A stretch of DNA of 64,000 bases from Roseobacter fucihabitans (GTDB lineage Bacteria; Pseudomonadota; Alphaproteobacteria; Rhodobacterales; Rhodobacteraceae): positions 774,501 to 838,500 of the forward strand of contig NZ_CP143423.1 of the NCBI RefSeq assembly GCF_014337925.2, in the 5' to 3' direction. The notes beneath the pieces were generated by a model. That model did no database searches. It had not been told where the DNA came from and worked only from the letters and a program-made list of their open reading frames with translations. Numbering within the stretch: the first letter of the stretch is position 1; every line of letters begins with the position of its first letter. The position numbers were made by a program, and so were the translations under genes. This document shows positions 1 through 9,080 of the stretch, one piece after another.

Positions 1-863
1 TTCAGCGTCATATTCATGCCAACCGTCTGAACGGCGTGGACAATCGGTGGCTTTCGGCAAAAGAAGCCAAGGCGTTTTGCCCGCCTCTCAACATTTCGCC
101 AGATGCGCGGTATCCGGTGATGGGAGCGGCGCTGCAACAACGTGCGGGCACCGCGCGCCACGATGCGGTCGCCTGGGGTTATGCCCGCGCGGCGGCCAAG
201 CGCGGCGTTGATATCATCCAGAACTGCCCGGTCATTTCGATCCGGCGCGGTGCGGACGGCGCGGTCGAAGGGGTCGAAACCGCGCGCGGGTTCATCAAAG
301 CCAAAAAGATCGCCGTGTCCGCCGCCGGTCACACCTCTGTCGTGATGGATAGCGCTGGCGTGCGCATGCCGCTGGAAAGCTATCCGTTGCAAGCGCTTGT
401 GTCCGAACCGATCAAGCCCGTGTTCCCCTGCGTCGTGATGTCCAATACCGTGCACGCCTATATCAGCCAGTCCGACAAGGGCGAATTGGTCATCGGCTCG
501 GGCACCGATCAATATACCAGCTATTCACAGCGCGGGGGGCTGCCGTTGATCGAGCACACGGTTGCGGCGATTTGCGAGGTCTTCCCGATCTTCAACCGCA
601 TGCGCATGCTGCGCAAATGGGGCGGGATCGTTGATGTGACACCTGACCGTTCGGCCATCCTCGGCAAGACGCCTGTCAAGGGGCTCTATGTCAATTGCGG
701 CTGGGGCACGGGCGGTTTCAAGGCAACACCGGGGGCCGCGCATACGCTGGCCTGGACGGTTGCCAAGGATGAACCGCACCCCATTAACGCGCCTTTTACG
801 CTGGAGCGTTTCACCACCGGCCGTCTGATTGACGAAGCCGCCGCCGCCGCCGTTGCGCATTGA
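1..863 (+). CDS. soxB: Sarcosine oxidase subunit beta (5' end outside window)
   Basis: Flavoprotein subunit of heterotetrameric sarcosine oxidase, which oxidatively demethylates sarcosine to glycine, passing the one-carbon unit to tetrahydrofolate. The reading frame is open from base 3, so the start lies upstream; 286 residues of about 415 are visible. The C-terminal stretch NCGWGTGGFKATPG is the conserved flavin-binding end of SoxB, followed by the family's typical DEPHPINAPF. The FAD-binding Rossmann N-terminus is missing from the window. It is the first gene of soxBDAG, and the 3' end lies just before the soxD ribosome-binding site. N-methylglutamate dehydrogenase MgdA is a paralogue with the same gene order, but the C-terminal sequence looks like canonical SoxB. 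Confidence 0.95.
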   Translation, partial: QRHIHANRLNGVDNRWLSAKEAKAFCPPLNISPDARYPVMGAALQQRAGTARHDAVAWGYARAAAKRGVDIIQNCPVISIRRGADGAVEGVETARGFIKAKKIAVSAAGHTSVVMDSAGVRMPLESYPLQALVSEPIKPVFPCVVMSNTVHAYISQSDKGELVIGSGTDQYTSYSQRGGLPLIEHTVAAICEVFPIFNRMRMLRKWGGIVDVTPDRSAILGKTPVKGLYVNCGWGTGGFKATPGAAHTLAWTVAKDEPHPINAPFTLERFTTGRLIDEAAAAAVAH

Positions 864-874
864 GGAGATACAAA

Positions 875-1174
875 ATGCTATTGATACATTGCCCCTATTG
901 CGACGAAGCCCTGCCCGAACTGGAATTCGCCTATGCCGGTGAGGCCCATATCGCGCGCCCGCAAGACCCCTCCAAACTGAGCGACGAGGCATGGCGCGAT
1001 TTTCTGTTCATCCGCACCAACGTCAAGGGGGTGCACGCGGAACGCTGGCGTCACATCAACGGGTGCGGGCGGTTTTTCAACGCGCTGCGCGACACAGTCA
1101 GTGACCGTTTCGTGACCACCTATAAGGCCGGAGAGGCCCGCCCTGACGCGTCCGCCCTGGAGGCCATGAAATGA
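875..1174 (+). CDS. soxD: Sarcosine oxidase subunit delta
   Basis: Small zinc-binding structural subunit of heterotetrameric sarcosine oxidase, 99 residues, the usual family length. The expected zinc ligands are visible as Cys6 and Cys9 in the N-terminal CPYC motif, with His60 and Cys64 in HINGCGRFF. An upstream in-frame TTG at 860 overlaps the end of soxB, but I chose ATG 875 because GAGGAG sits at 862-867, a proper spacing, and because this start puts the CPYC motif close to the N-terminus as in the family. Its stop overlaps the soxA start as ATGA, indicating translational coupling. Confidence 0.95.
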   Translation: MLLIHCPYCDEALPELEFAYAGEAHIARPQDPSKLSDEAWRDFLFIRTNVKGVHAERWRHINGCGRFFNALRDTVSDRFVTTYKAGEARPDASALEAMK

Positions 1175-4173
1175 GTGATTTTCGCGTAAAAGACCGGGGT
1201 CGCCTCAACAGAGACAAGCCGGTAAACTTCACATTTGACGGCGAGAGTTTCAAAGGGTTTGAGGGCGATACCGTCGCATCTGCTTTGCTGGCCAATGGCG
1301 TTCACCTGATGGGGCGCAGCTTCAAATATCATCGTCCCCGCGGCGTGGTCACCGCAGGCTCCGAAGAGCCCAATGCGCTGATCGGCACAACGCGCGGCAA
1401 GGGTCGGTTCGAGCCGAACACCCGCGCCACGATTCAGGAAATCTACCAAGGTCTGGAGACCGAAAGCCAAAACAAATGGCCAACGCTCAAATTCGACCTT
1501 GGCGCGATTAATGACCGCCTTTATATGCTGTTTTCGGCTGGGTTCTATTACAAGACCTTCATGTGGCCGCGCAGCTTCTGGGACTCCGTCTATGAGCCGC
1601 TGATCCGCAGGGCTGCAGGTTTGGGAAAAGCCCCGACAGAGCCAGACCCCGACAATTATGCCAGCCGTTACCTGCATTGTGACGTCTTGATTGTTGGTGC
1701 CGGGCCTTCCGGGATTGCTGCCGCGCTGACCGCTGGGCGTGCAGGGTCCAAGGTGGTTTTGGTCGATGAAAACCCTGAAATGGGCGGCACGCTGCTGTCG
1801 GAACCTTCTGTATCTATCGACGATCAAGCCGCCTGGGATTGGCTTGCTGGCGCGGTGGCAGAGCTTGACCGGATGCCCAACGTAGCGCGCATGACGCGCA
1901 CCACGGCGATTGGGTATTACCACCAGAATATGATCGGTCTGGTCCAGAAATTGACAGACCACATGGCCGATGTGCCCGAAGGTGCCCCGCGCGAACGGAT
2001 GTGGCGCTTGCGCGCAAAAGAGGTAGTGCTGGCCCAGGGTGCGATCGAACGACCCATGGTGTTTGACGGCAATGATTGCCCCGGTGTGATGATGGCCGGG
2101 GCGGCGCAGACGTTCCTGAACCGTTTTGGCGTTTTGGTCGGCAAGCGGCCCGCGGTGATCACAAGCCATGATAGCGCTTGGTACAGCGCCTTTGACATGG
2201 CCGATGCCGGTGCAACAGTCGTGGCAATTGTCGATACACGCTCCGAGATTGCACCGACGCTTTTGCAACAGGCGATGAAACGCGGGATCGAAACACTGGT
2301 GGGCTATACCGCCACTGCCACAAAGGGTCGCCTGCGGGTCAAAGGGTTGCGCGTCAATCCGGTCAAAAGTGGCCGTGTTGGTTTTGCGCGGATGCTGTCC
2401 TGTGATGCCGTTCTGGTCTGCGGGGGCTGGACACCGTCGCTGCATCTTTTCTCCCACACCAAAGGCTCGCTGGATTGGGACGCTGAGGCGAAGGCCTATT
2501 TGCCAGGCCATAAAACCGAAGACGTGCATATTGCAGGTGCGGGTCGTGGCCTTTGGGGGATCGCCCGCGCGCTTGAGGATGGCGCCAAGGCGGGCACCGA
2601 CGCGGTTCGGGCTCTGGGTCAAACTACGGCTGCGATATCCTATAACGTGGCGGACGACCGGACCGGGACCGGCATCACTCAAAAAGAACTGCCAAGTGAT
2701 CGCAGTGCGGGCAAAGCCAAAGCATTTGTCGATTTCCAGAATGACGTGACCGCCAAGGACATCCGCCTTGCCGTGCGCGAGGGCATGAAATCCATCGAAC
2801 ATGTCAAACGCTACACCACCAACGGCATGGCGACGGATCAGGGCAAATTATCAAACATGAACGGGCTGACGATTGCCGCCGACGCCTTGGGCAAGGAGGC
2901 CCCGCAAGTGGGTCTGACGACCTTCCGCCCGCCCTATACGCCAACGACATTCGGCGCATTCGCGGGCTATCACAAGGGTGCGCATTTCGAGGTGACCCGC
3001 AAGACGCCCATCGACGGTTGGGCCGAAGAAAACGGCGCAGAATTCGAGCCGGTCGCGTTGTGGCGGCGCGCGTGGTATTTCCCGCAAGCGGGCGAGGATA
3101 TGCACAAAGCGGTGGCGCGCGAATGCAAGCAGACGCGTGAAAGCCTGGGCATGTTTGACGCTTCCACATTGGGCAAGATCGAGGTCTCCGGCCCGGATGT
3201 CGTGGAATTCATGAACCGCATGTACACAAATCCCTGGACCAAGCTCGGGGTCGGGCGCTGCCGCTATGGGCTGCTTTTGGGCGAGGACGGCTTTATCCGC
3301 GATGACGGTGTCATCGGGCGGATGCGCGATGATCTGTTTCATGTGACCACCACCACGGGTGGCGCCGCGCGGGTGCTGAACATGATGGAGGATTACCTTC
3401 AGACCGAATGGCCCGAGCTCAAGGTCTGGTTGACCTCCACCACTGAGGAATGGGCCACGATTGCCCTGAACGGGCCGAACGCGCGCAAACTGCTACAGCC
3501 GTTTGTCGAGGGAGCGGATATTTCTGCGGATGCGATGCCCCATATGGCGCTGGTGGAATGCACCGTCGCCGGCTTCCCGTCGCGACTGTTCCGTGTGAGC
3601 TTTACCGGCGAGTTGGGTTTTGAGATCAACGTCCCCGCCCGCCATGGTCGCGCGCTTTGGGAAACGCTGTATGAAGCGGGTCAGCAGTACGATATTTGCA
3701 CCTATGGTACGGAAACCATGCATGTTCTTCGCGCCGAAAAGGGCTTCATCATCGTCGGACAGGACACTGACGGCACGGTCACCCCGCAGGATGCGGGCAT
3801 CGGTTGGGCCATTGGTAAGATGAAGCCGGATTTCGTCGGTAAACGTTCGCTGGATCGGCCTGATATTATCGCCCCAGGGCGCAAACAGCTGGTGGGCCTT
3901 TTGACCGATGATCCCAAAACCGTTCTGGTTGAGGGTGCGCAGATCGTGGCGGACCCCAAACAGGCCAAACCGATGAAGATGATTGGCCATGTGACGTCAT
4001 CCTACTGGTCGCAAACGCTGGGCCGTTCCATTGCAATGGCCTTGGTAGAGGGTGGTTTTGATCGCATGGATGACACGCTTCATATCCCGACAGAAAACGG
4101 CGAAGCGGTTGCTGCCAAAGTGTCCGGAACCATGTTTTATGATCCCGCAGGCGATCGCCTGAAGATCGAATGA
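1171..4173 (+). CDS. soxA: Sarcosine oxidase subunit alpha
   Basis: Large subunit (1000 residues, normal length) of sarcosine oxidase. The N-terminal region carries the SoxA ferredoxin-like motif with FKYHRPRG; a dinucleotide-binding Rossmann motif IVGAGPSG lies near residue 174; a pyridine nucleotide-disulfide oxidoreductase fold follows; and residues from about 610 to the end match the GcvT aminomethyltransferase fold that binds tetrahydrofolate and takes up the methylene group. The product is cytosolic and joins SoxB, SoxD and SoxG. The start overlaps the soxD stop, and soxG follows after 10 bases with an AGGAGG site, so the four genes form one operon. Confidence 0.97.
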   Translation: MSDFRVKDRGRLNRDKPVNFTFDGESFKGFEGDTVASALLANGVHLMGRSFKYHRPRGVVTAGSEEPNALIGTTRGKGRFEPNTRATIQEIYQGLETESQNKWPTLKFDLGAINDRLYMLFSAGFYYKTFMWPRSFWDSVYEPLIRRAAGLGKAPTEPDPDNYASRYLHCDVLIVGAGPSGIAAALTAGRAGSKVVLVDENPEMGGTLLSEPSVSIDDQAAWDWLAGAVAELDRMPNVARMTRTTAIGYYHQNMIGLVQKLTDHMADVPEGAPRERMWRLRAKEVVLAQGAIERPMVFDGNDCPGVMMAGAAQTFLNRFGVLVGKRPAVITSHDSAWYSAFDMADAGATVVAIVDTRSEIAPTLLQQAMKRGIETLVGYTATATKGRLRVKGLRVNPVKSGRVGFARMLSCDAVLVCGGWTPSLHLFSHTKGSLDWDAEAKAYLPGHKTEDVHIAGAGRGLWGIARALEDGAKAGTDAVRALGQTTAAISYNVADDRTGTGITQKELPSDRSAGKAKAFVDFQNDVTAKDIRLAVREGMKSIEHVKRYTTNGMATDQGKLSNMNGLTIAADALGKEAPQVGLTTFRPPYTPTTFGAFAGYHKGAHFEVTRKTPIDGWAEENGAEFEPVALWRRAWYFPQAGEDMHKAVARECKQTRESLGMFDASTLGKIEVSGPDVVEFMNRMYTNPWTKLGVGRCRYGLLLGEDGFIRDDGVIGRMRDDLFHVTTTTGGAARVLNMMEDYLQTEWPELKVWLTSTTEEWATIALNGPNARKLLQPFVEGADISADAMPHMALVECTVAGFPSRLFRVSFTGELGFEINVPARHGRALWETLYEAGQQYDICTYGTETMHVLRAEKGFIIVGQDTDGTVTPQDAGIGWAIGKMKPDFVGKRSLDRPDIIAPGRKQLVGLLTDDPKTVLVEGAQIVADPKQAKPMKMIGHVTSSYWSQTLGRSIAMALVEGGFDRMDDTLHIPTENGEAVAAKVSGTMFYDPAGDRLKIE

Positions 4174-4183
4174 GGAGGATGAG

Positions 4184-4714
4184 ATGAACGCTCCCGTAAA
4201 GTCTGTTGACGCTGTGTCAGTTACTGTTTTGCCACCCGTTGCACGTTTCAATCTGCGTATTGCACCAGCCGATTTGGACGCGGCTTCCAAAGCCTTCGGG
4301 CTTAAATTGCCTGGCAAAATTGGGCAGGGCGCGCGCAAAGAGGGGCGAGCGGCCTATTGCGTCGGGCCAGATGAATGGCTCCTTCACGCAGCCGAGACCG
4401 ATCAGGCGGCCCTTGTCGCGGTTTTTGATACTGTGCGCGCAAAAACGCCACACAGTCTGACGGTGATATCAGATCGTGAGGTCACAATTGCGATCACCGG
4501 ACCCGCAGCGATGGAGCTGCTGTCGCTGGCTTGCCCGCTCGATTTATCCGGTATGGCTGTGGGTGGCGTCAAGCGCACCGTCTTTGATTACGCGCAGGTG
4601 GTGCTGATCCGGGACGCAGATGACGCATTCCGTTTAGAGGTTTGGCGGTCCTTTTTCCCGCATGTCTCCGGGCTGCTTGATGTCGGCGTCAAAGAGCTTT
4701 CCATCGGTCTGTAA
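4184..4714 (+). CDS. soxG: Sarcosine oxidase subunit gamma
   Basis: Gamma subunit of heterotetrameric sarcosine oxidase, 176 residues, with a GcvT-like small fold. The segment from about residue 90 (SDREVTIAITGPAAMELL) through the C-terminal EVWRSFFPHVSGLL is typical of SoxG. A strong AGGAGG precedes ATG 4184. It is the last gene of the operon; no further coupled gene follows on this strand. No folate or serine hydroxymethyltransferase genes are seen in the part of the operon present here. Confidence 0.93.
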   Translation: MNAPVKSVDAVSVTVLPPVARFNLRIAPADLDAASKAFGLKLPGKIGQGARKEGRAAYCVGPDEWLLHAAETDQAALVAVFDTVRAKTPHSLTVISDREVTIAITGPAAMELLSLACPLDLSGMAVGGVKRTVFDYAQVVLIRDADDAFRLEVWRSFFPHVSGLLDVGVKELSIGL

Positions 4715-4837
4715 GAGCCTCTCGATCCGAAATGGTTGGCGCGTCTCAAACCGTGGCGCGCCCAATCTTTCTGGCTGAAAAGGTGCTCTAAAGGTGAGGG
4801 TTTCAACGATATTTGTTACGGGCCGTTACCCAGCCCG

Positions 4838-4862
4838 ACGTCCCGACGTTTTTTCCATTCCA
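4838..4862 (+). terminator. Possible weak terminator after soxG
   Basis: A short hairpin, ACGT-CCCG-ACGT with one G-U extension, is followed by six T residues (about 4850-4856). It lies between the convergent soxG and PAS genes. The stem is only four or five pairs, so this is weak evidence. Confidence 0.3.
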
Positions 4863-4924
4863 ATCTAAGCTATACGGCCAAATTTTGACGATTAACCTGG
4901 CTCTGCACATGTCTGCTGCTAAAC

Positions 4925-6193
4925 TCACGAAGCCTTCAAGAGGCCTCCAGAGTAAGCATCCAGTGATTTGTTGTTCTTGGCATTGACCTCAAGAGCACAT
5001 TTGATCTCGTGTTGAACAAGGCTTGCACCGTCGACCATAAGGGTCAGGCGGTCTCCTTCAGTTTGCAAGAATTTTTCCAGTTCTTCGACAATCGCCGACA
5101 AACTGGCCGTTTGGAGGTTTTGAATCTGACTGATTTCGATATCGGCTGTGACCCGCATCACGGATATGCCCGAATGCAGTGTTTTGATGGATGCGAAAAT
5201 GCTGTTGAAACCGTCAAGTTGGCTGGCGCTGACCTTCAGGCCTTCTGTAGATTTGGCGTTATAGCGCTGGTTTTGTGCCTGCATGATCGACACTTCCGTG
5301 TCTTTGTCGACGCCATCCATCTGGTGGACTTCGTGCCGAAACACATCGACGACTTCGGTTTGAAGTTGTGTGACACAAGTCAGAAAAAGACCTTCAAGCA
5401 GTGCAGATTCTAACGCTGTTCCGCTTTTTAACAAGCTGGATATCAAACCTTTGATCTGGCCAGTCAATGTGGTGAAATTTCCAGCGATGACGCCAAAGGC
5501 GTTTCCTGCATCCGACAGGTGGGTCGCCTGAATGCGCATATTTACAGGCAATCTTTCAAATTTCGCGAATGCTTCGATTGTCTTGTGTATCTCGACTGAA
5601 ACCTTTTCCCATGCTTCCATCGCCTTAGCCATATGGGCGATCATGACATTTGTTGGATTGCCCAATTCTTGATCACGCATCCCTATTTGTTCTGTGACCG
5701 CTTTGGTCATAAAGGCTTTGTAATCACGAAACCCCAAATCCTTGATATGCTCGACGAGCATAGCTGCACTCTCCTCGGGCGTGACTTCTTTGGACTGCTC
5801 CGCGGCCAAGAGCTTTTCGTAGGATTTTACGATCGTCTCAAAGAGTGGACCCTGCGGCTTCAGTCGAACCGACATATAGCCATCATCAAGAGGCGTCGCG
5901 ATTGCAAAAACCCAGTAATGCTCGCCATTTTCAGACTTGTTCTTAACAAATGCGCCAATGGGGTCGCCCTGCTGCAACATCGTCCAAAACAACCAGAAAA
6001 CCCCTTTAGGCATATCTTGGTGCCGGATGACCTTATGTGGCGCATGGCGCAGTTTCTCCCAGGGGTGACCGCTCACGCTCTGAAATAATGCGTTTGCGGT
6101 CTGTATGACCCCGCGCTTATCTGTTCGGGAAACCAGAATATCTGCCATCTCAAACTTCGTAGACGCAGATACGCATTTATCAGTGTTTGACAT
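4925..6193 (-). CDS. PAS-domain protein with methyl-accepting-like core, soluble
   Basis: A 422-residue protein with no membrane segment. Residues about 20-110 form a PAS domain of the aerotaxis-receptor (Aer) type: HPWEKLRHAPHKVIRHQDMP, then FVKNKSENGEHYWVFA. The later region is helical and includes PVNMRIQATHLSDAGNAFGV, which resembles the hairpin tip of chemoreceptor signalling domains in a degraded form. No HAMP, kinase or GGDEF domain is seen. I chose ATG 6193 (GGGGAAAAAG before it) over the 27-residue-longer start at 6274, which adds an unrelated Cys-rich leader. Two hand-counted 60-base lines give 43% and 48% G+C, below neighbouring genes. No che genes lie nearby. The ligand and partner are unknown. 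Confidence 0.75.
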   Translation of the reverse strand: MSNTDKCVSASTKFEMADILVSRTDKRGVIQTANALFQSVSGHPWEKLRHAPHKVIRHQDMPKGVFWLFWTMLQQGDPIGAFVKNKSENGEHYWVFAIATPLDDGYMSVRLKPQGPLFETIVKSYEKLLAAEQSKEVTPEESAAMLVEHIKDLGFRDYKAFMTKAVTEQIGMRDQELGNPTNVMIAHMAKAMEAWEKVSVEIHKTIEAFAKFERLPVNMRIQATHLSDAGNAFGVIAGNFTTLTGQIKGLISSLLKSGTALESALLEGLFLTCVTQLQTEVVDVFRHEVHQMDGVDKDTEVSIMQAQNQRYNAKSTEGLKVSASQLDGFNSIFASIKTLHSGISVMRVTADIEISQIQNLQTASLSAIVEELEKFLQTEGDRLTLMVDGASLVQHEIKCALEVNAKNNKSLDAYSGGLLKAS

Positions 6194-6357
6194 TCTTTTT
6201 CCCCAGCACGTAAACCCTCTTTGCTTTAAACACAAAGACATAACCGGAACGTTAAATTCCGAAAAAACCAGCATCCGTTAACAGATAAACTTGCAAGTGC
6301 TTGGGCCGCATCGCGCGATCTATAAGAATGCCAATGCCCGTGTTGGTGCGTTTCGGA

Positions 6358-7662
6358 TTACAGACCCAGCCGATCCCGAAGGGCATACCATGTCATCGCA
6401 AGAATAAGCAGAGGCGTCCGCATCGCGCTGCCACCGGGGAAGGAGGGTGTGGCAATGGCTCCCATCGTATCGAACCCATCGCTTTGCCCCTGAATGGCCT
6501 GCGCCATGATTCTACCCGCATGGGTTGCAGTGCCGACGCCGTGGCCCGAGTATCCCGAAGCGGACAGGACGTTGGGCGCAACCCGCGTAAGGTAGGGAAA
6601 CCGCTTCATCGTGATCCCGAGGGTGCCGCCCCAAGCATAGTCGATTTTCACGTCTTTTAGGTGCGGAAAGACGATCTGCAACGGCTTTCGCACGGTAGCC
6701 GCGATATCCTTTGGGAAGCGATAGCCGTAACTTTCCCCTCCGCCAAAAAGCAACCGCCCGTCATGGCTCAGTCGGAAATAATTCACCACAAAGCGGCTGT
6801 CAGCCACCGCAATGTCCCGGTTTAAAACCGCGCTCACGCGCTCCCCCAAAGGTTCGGTTGCGACGATAAAATTGTTGATTGGCATCACACGGGCGGACAC
6901 GGATGGGGCCAGGCCGGATAAATATCCGTTGCAGGCCAGAATGACATGATCCGCAATGACCTGCCCTGTTTGCGTGCGCACCGTTGCGGGCGTTGCATAC
7001 TCCAGACTCTGTACATGGGATCGCTCGAAAATCTGCACCCCGGCCTCTTTTGCGGCACGCGCCAGACCCAGCGCAAAAGCCAGCGGATGCAGATGCGCCG
7101 CCCCCATATCGAGAACCCCGCCCTTGTAGTCCGGCGAGGGGCAGATCGCATGGCATTGCGCCGCGTCAAGCGTTTCGATATCGCCATAACCATAGCGCGT
7201 GTTGAGCCCTTCGGCATAGTCATGCAGATGGGCCACATCGGATCGCGAGGAGGCCGTCCAGGCGACGCCCGGTTTCAGGTGACAGTCGATTTTATGGTCG
7301 TGAATCAAGGATTTCACGAGGTTTTTCGCATCCTCCCCCATGTCCCAGAGCGCTTTCGCGCTGACCTTGCCGACCATCTTTTCCAAAGCGTCCTGATCCA
7401 CACGCTGGCCGCTGCCCAATTGTCCGCCATTGCGTCCAGAGGCCCCAAACCCGACACGATGCGCCTCCAGAACCACGACGCGCCGTCCGGCTTTGGCCAG
7501 ATGCAGCGCCGCTGACAGCCCCGTATAACCGGCACCAATCACGCAGACATCCGCTTTGACCTCGCCCTTGAGGCTGTCAAAGGGCGCGAGGGCTGGGGTG
7601 CTGTCGGCGTACCAACTGGGCGGGTATTGGCCGGGCGCATCATTTGCGTATAGCAGGTTCAC
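6358..7662 (-). CDS. FAD-dependent amine oxidase, PuuB-like (gamma-glutamylputrescine oxidase family)
   Basis: DAO-family flavoenzyme of 434 residues. The Rossmann motif VCVIGAGYTGLSAALHLA is at about residues 35-52, and GFGASGRNGGQLG, typical of PuuB/OrdL oxidases, follows. The C-terminal GYSGHGVGTATHAGRIMA is the second flavin contact. The family oxidises the free amine of gamma-glutamylated amines to the aldehyde plus ammonia and peroxide. It is the last gene of the minus-strand transporter/glutamylation operon, 59 bases after the upstream ligase gene. The exact substrate cannot be read from sequence; a role after the two ligases is inferred from context. Confidence 0.88.
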   Translation of the reverse strand: MNLLYANDAPGQYPPSWYADSTPALAPFDSLKGEVKADVCVIGAGYTGLSAALHLAKAGRRVVVLEAHRVGFGASGRNGGQLGSGQRVDQDALEKMVGKVSAKALWDMGEDAKNLVKSLIHDHKIDCHLKPGVAWTASSRSDVAHLHDYAEGLNTRYGYGDIETLDAAQCHAICPSPDYKGGVLDMGAAHLHPLAFALGLARAAKEAGVQIFERSHVQSLEYATPATVRTQTGQVIADHVILACNGYLSGLAPSVSARVMPINNFIVATEPLGERVSAVLNRDIAVADSRFVVNYFRLSHDGRLLFGGGESYGYRFPKDIAATVRKPLQIVFPHLKDVKIDYAWGGTLGITMKRFPYLTRVAPNVLSASGYSGHGVGTATHAGRIMAQAIQGQSDGFDTMGAIATPSFPGGSAMRTPLLILAMTWYALRDRLGL

Positions 7663-7721
7663 GGATGGGCTCCTATTGCCACCGACCGGTTGATCCGGGT
7701 TCTTTCCGCATCAATGGAAAA

Positions 7722-9080
7722 TCAGACGTTCAATAGAAGATGTTCGCGTTCCCAGGGCGAGATCACCTGTAGGAACTCGTCATATTCCGCGCGTTTCACG
7801 ATGGAATAGACGCGCGCGAACTCGGGGCCAAGCACGCCGTGCAGGGCCGTCGCCTGTTCAAAGAGGTCCAGCGCAGACCCGAGCACCTGCGGTATATCGC
7901 CCTCGCCCTCATAGGCATCGCCCTTGAACTCATCCTTGGGCAAGCGCGCCTCAGTCAGCCCGAGATAACCGCAAGCAAGGCTCGCGGCGATCGCCAGGTA
8001 AGGGTTGCAATCCATCCCCGCCAGCCGGTTTTCGATGCGCCGCCCGCTCGGGTTTGCCAGAGGCACGCGGATACCGGTGGTCCGGTTGTCACGCCCCCAC
8101 TCAAGGTTGATTGGCGCCGCCGTGTCCTTCACATAGCGCCGATAGCTGTTCACATAGGGGGCCATCACCGCCAGCGCATCCGCCATGTGGTGTTGCAGCC
8201 CCGCGATAAAATGAAAAAACGCATCCGTTTCGGAGGTGTCACCCGCCGAGAAGATGTTTTGCCCTGTCTTCACATCCAACAAGGAGTGGTGGATGTGCAT
8301 GGAGGAGCCCGGTTCATCGGCAATCGGCTTGGCCATGAAGGTCGCGTAGCAATCATGGCGCAGCGCGGCTTCGCGGATCAGGCGCTTGAAATAAAACACC
8401 TCATCGGCAAGCTTCACCGGATCGCCATGACGCAGGTTGATCTCCAACTGGCCCGCGCCGCCTTCCTGCGTAATCCCGTCGATCTCGAACCCCTGCGCTT
8501 CGGCGAAGTCATAAATATCATCGATCACCGGGCCGAACTCATCCACGGCCGTCATCGAATACGCCTGGCGCGCTGCGGCAGGGCGCCCCGAGCGGCCCAT
8601 CATCGGTTTGATATCATGCGCCGGATCGAGGTTGCGCGCGACCAAAAAGAACTCCATCTCCGGAGCAACCACTGGTTTCCAGCCCTTGTCGTGATAAAGC
8701 TGGCACACCCGTTTGAGGACGTTGCGCGGGCTGAAGGGGACAATGGTGCCGTTGCGGTCATAGGCATCATGGATCACCTGAAGCGTCCAGTCGCCGGTCC
8801 AGGGTGCCGCCGTCGCCGTGCTCATATCGGGCTTAAGGATCATGTCCCTTTCGATGAAACCATCCTCACCCGCAGCTTCGCCCCAATCGCCTGTAATGGT
8901 TTGATAAAAGATACTGTCGGGCAGGTGAAAATACTCCTGACGGGCGAATTTGGACGCAGGCACGGCCTTGCCGCGTGCAATGCCGGGCAGGTCGGAAATG
9001 ATGCATTCCACCTCATCCAGGCGGCGCCCATCAAGATAGGCCTTGGCGGCGGGTGGCAGGTTCTGTGTCCAGTCGGCCAT
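7722..9080 (-). CDS. Glutamine synthetase-family gamma-glutamyl-amine ligase (PuuA/GlnA3-like), copy 1
   Basis: Class I glutamine-synthetase fold, 452 residues. Conserved features include PEMEFF (metal/ATP glutamate), QLEINL, the SSMHIHHSL motif, NRTTGIRVP and RIENRLAGMDCNPYLAIAAS. It is of the PuuA/GlnA3 type that ligates glutamate to an amine rather than to ammonia; it lacks the C-terminal adenylylation Tyr region of GlnA. Its start overlaps the stop of the amidotransferase gene as TGATG. A second paralogue lies two genes upstream in the same operon. The amine substrate (putrescine, another diamine or an alkylamine) is not determinable here. Confidence 0.88.
   Translation of the reverse strand: MADWTQNLPPAAKAYLDGRRLDEVECIISDLPGIARGKAVPASKFARQEYFHLPDSIFYQTITGDWGEAAGEDGFIERDMILKPDMSTATAAPWTGDWTLQVIHDAYDRNGTIVPFSPRNVLKRVCQLYHDKGWKPVVAPEMEFFLVARNLDPAHDIKPMMGRSGRPAAARQAYSMTAVDEFGPVIDDIYDFAEAQGFEIDGITQEGGAGQLEINLRHGDPVKLADEVFYFKRLIREAALRHDCYATFMAKPIADEPGSSMHIHHSLLDVKTGQNIFSAGDTSETDAFFHFIAGLQHHMADALAVMAPYVNSYRRYVKDTAAPINLEWGRDNRTTGIRVPLANPSGRRIENRLAGMDCNPYLAIAASLACGYLGLTEARLPKDEFKGDAYEGEGDIPQVLGSALDLFEQATALHGVLGPEFARVYSIVKRAEYDEFLQVISPWEREHLLLNV

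Noticed and set aside
1120-2802. 560-codon minus-strand open frame
   Set aside because: Antisense to soxA, which is unmistakable; no recognisable domain in the antisense product.
1-4714. N-methylglutamate dehydrogenase (mgdABCD) instead of sarcosine oxidase
   Set aside because: Gene order is the same, but the SoxB C-terminal and SoxD zinc motifs look canonical, and no gmaS/mgsABC is adjacent in the visible part. The two PuuA-like ligases are in a separate operon on the other strand.
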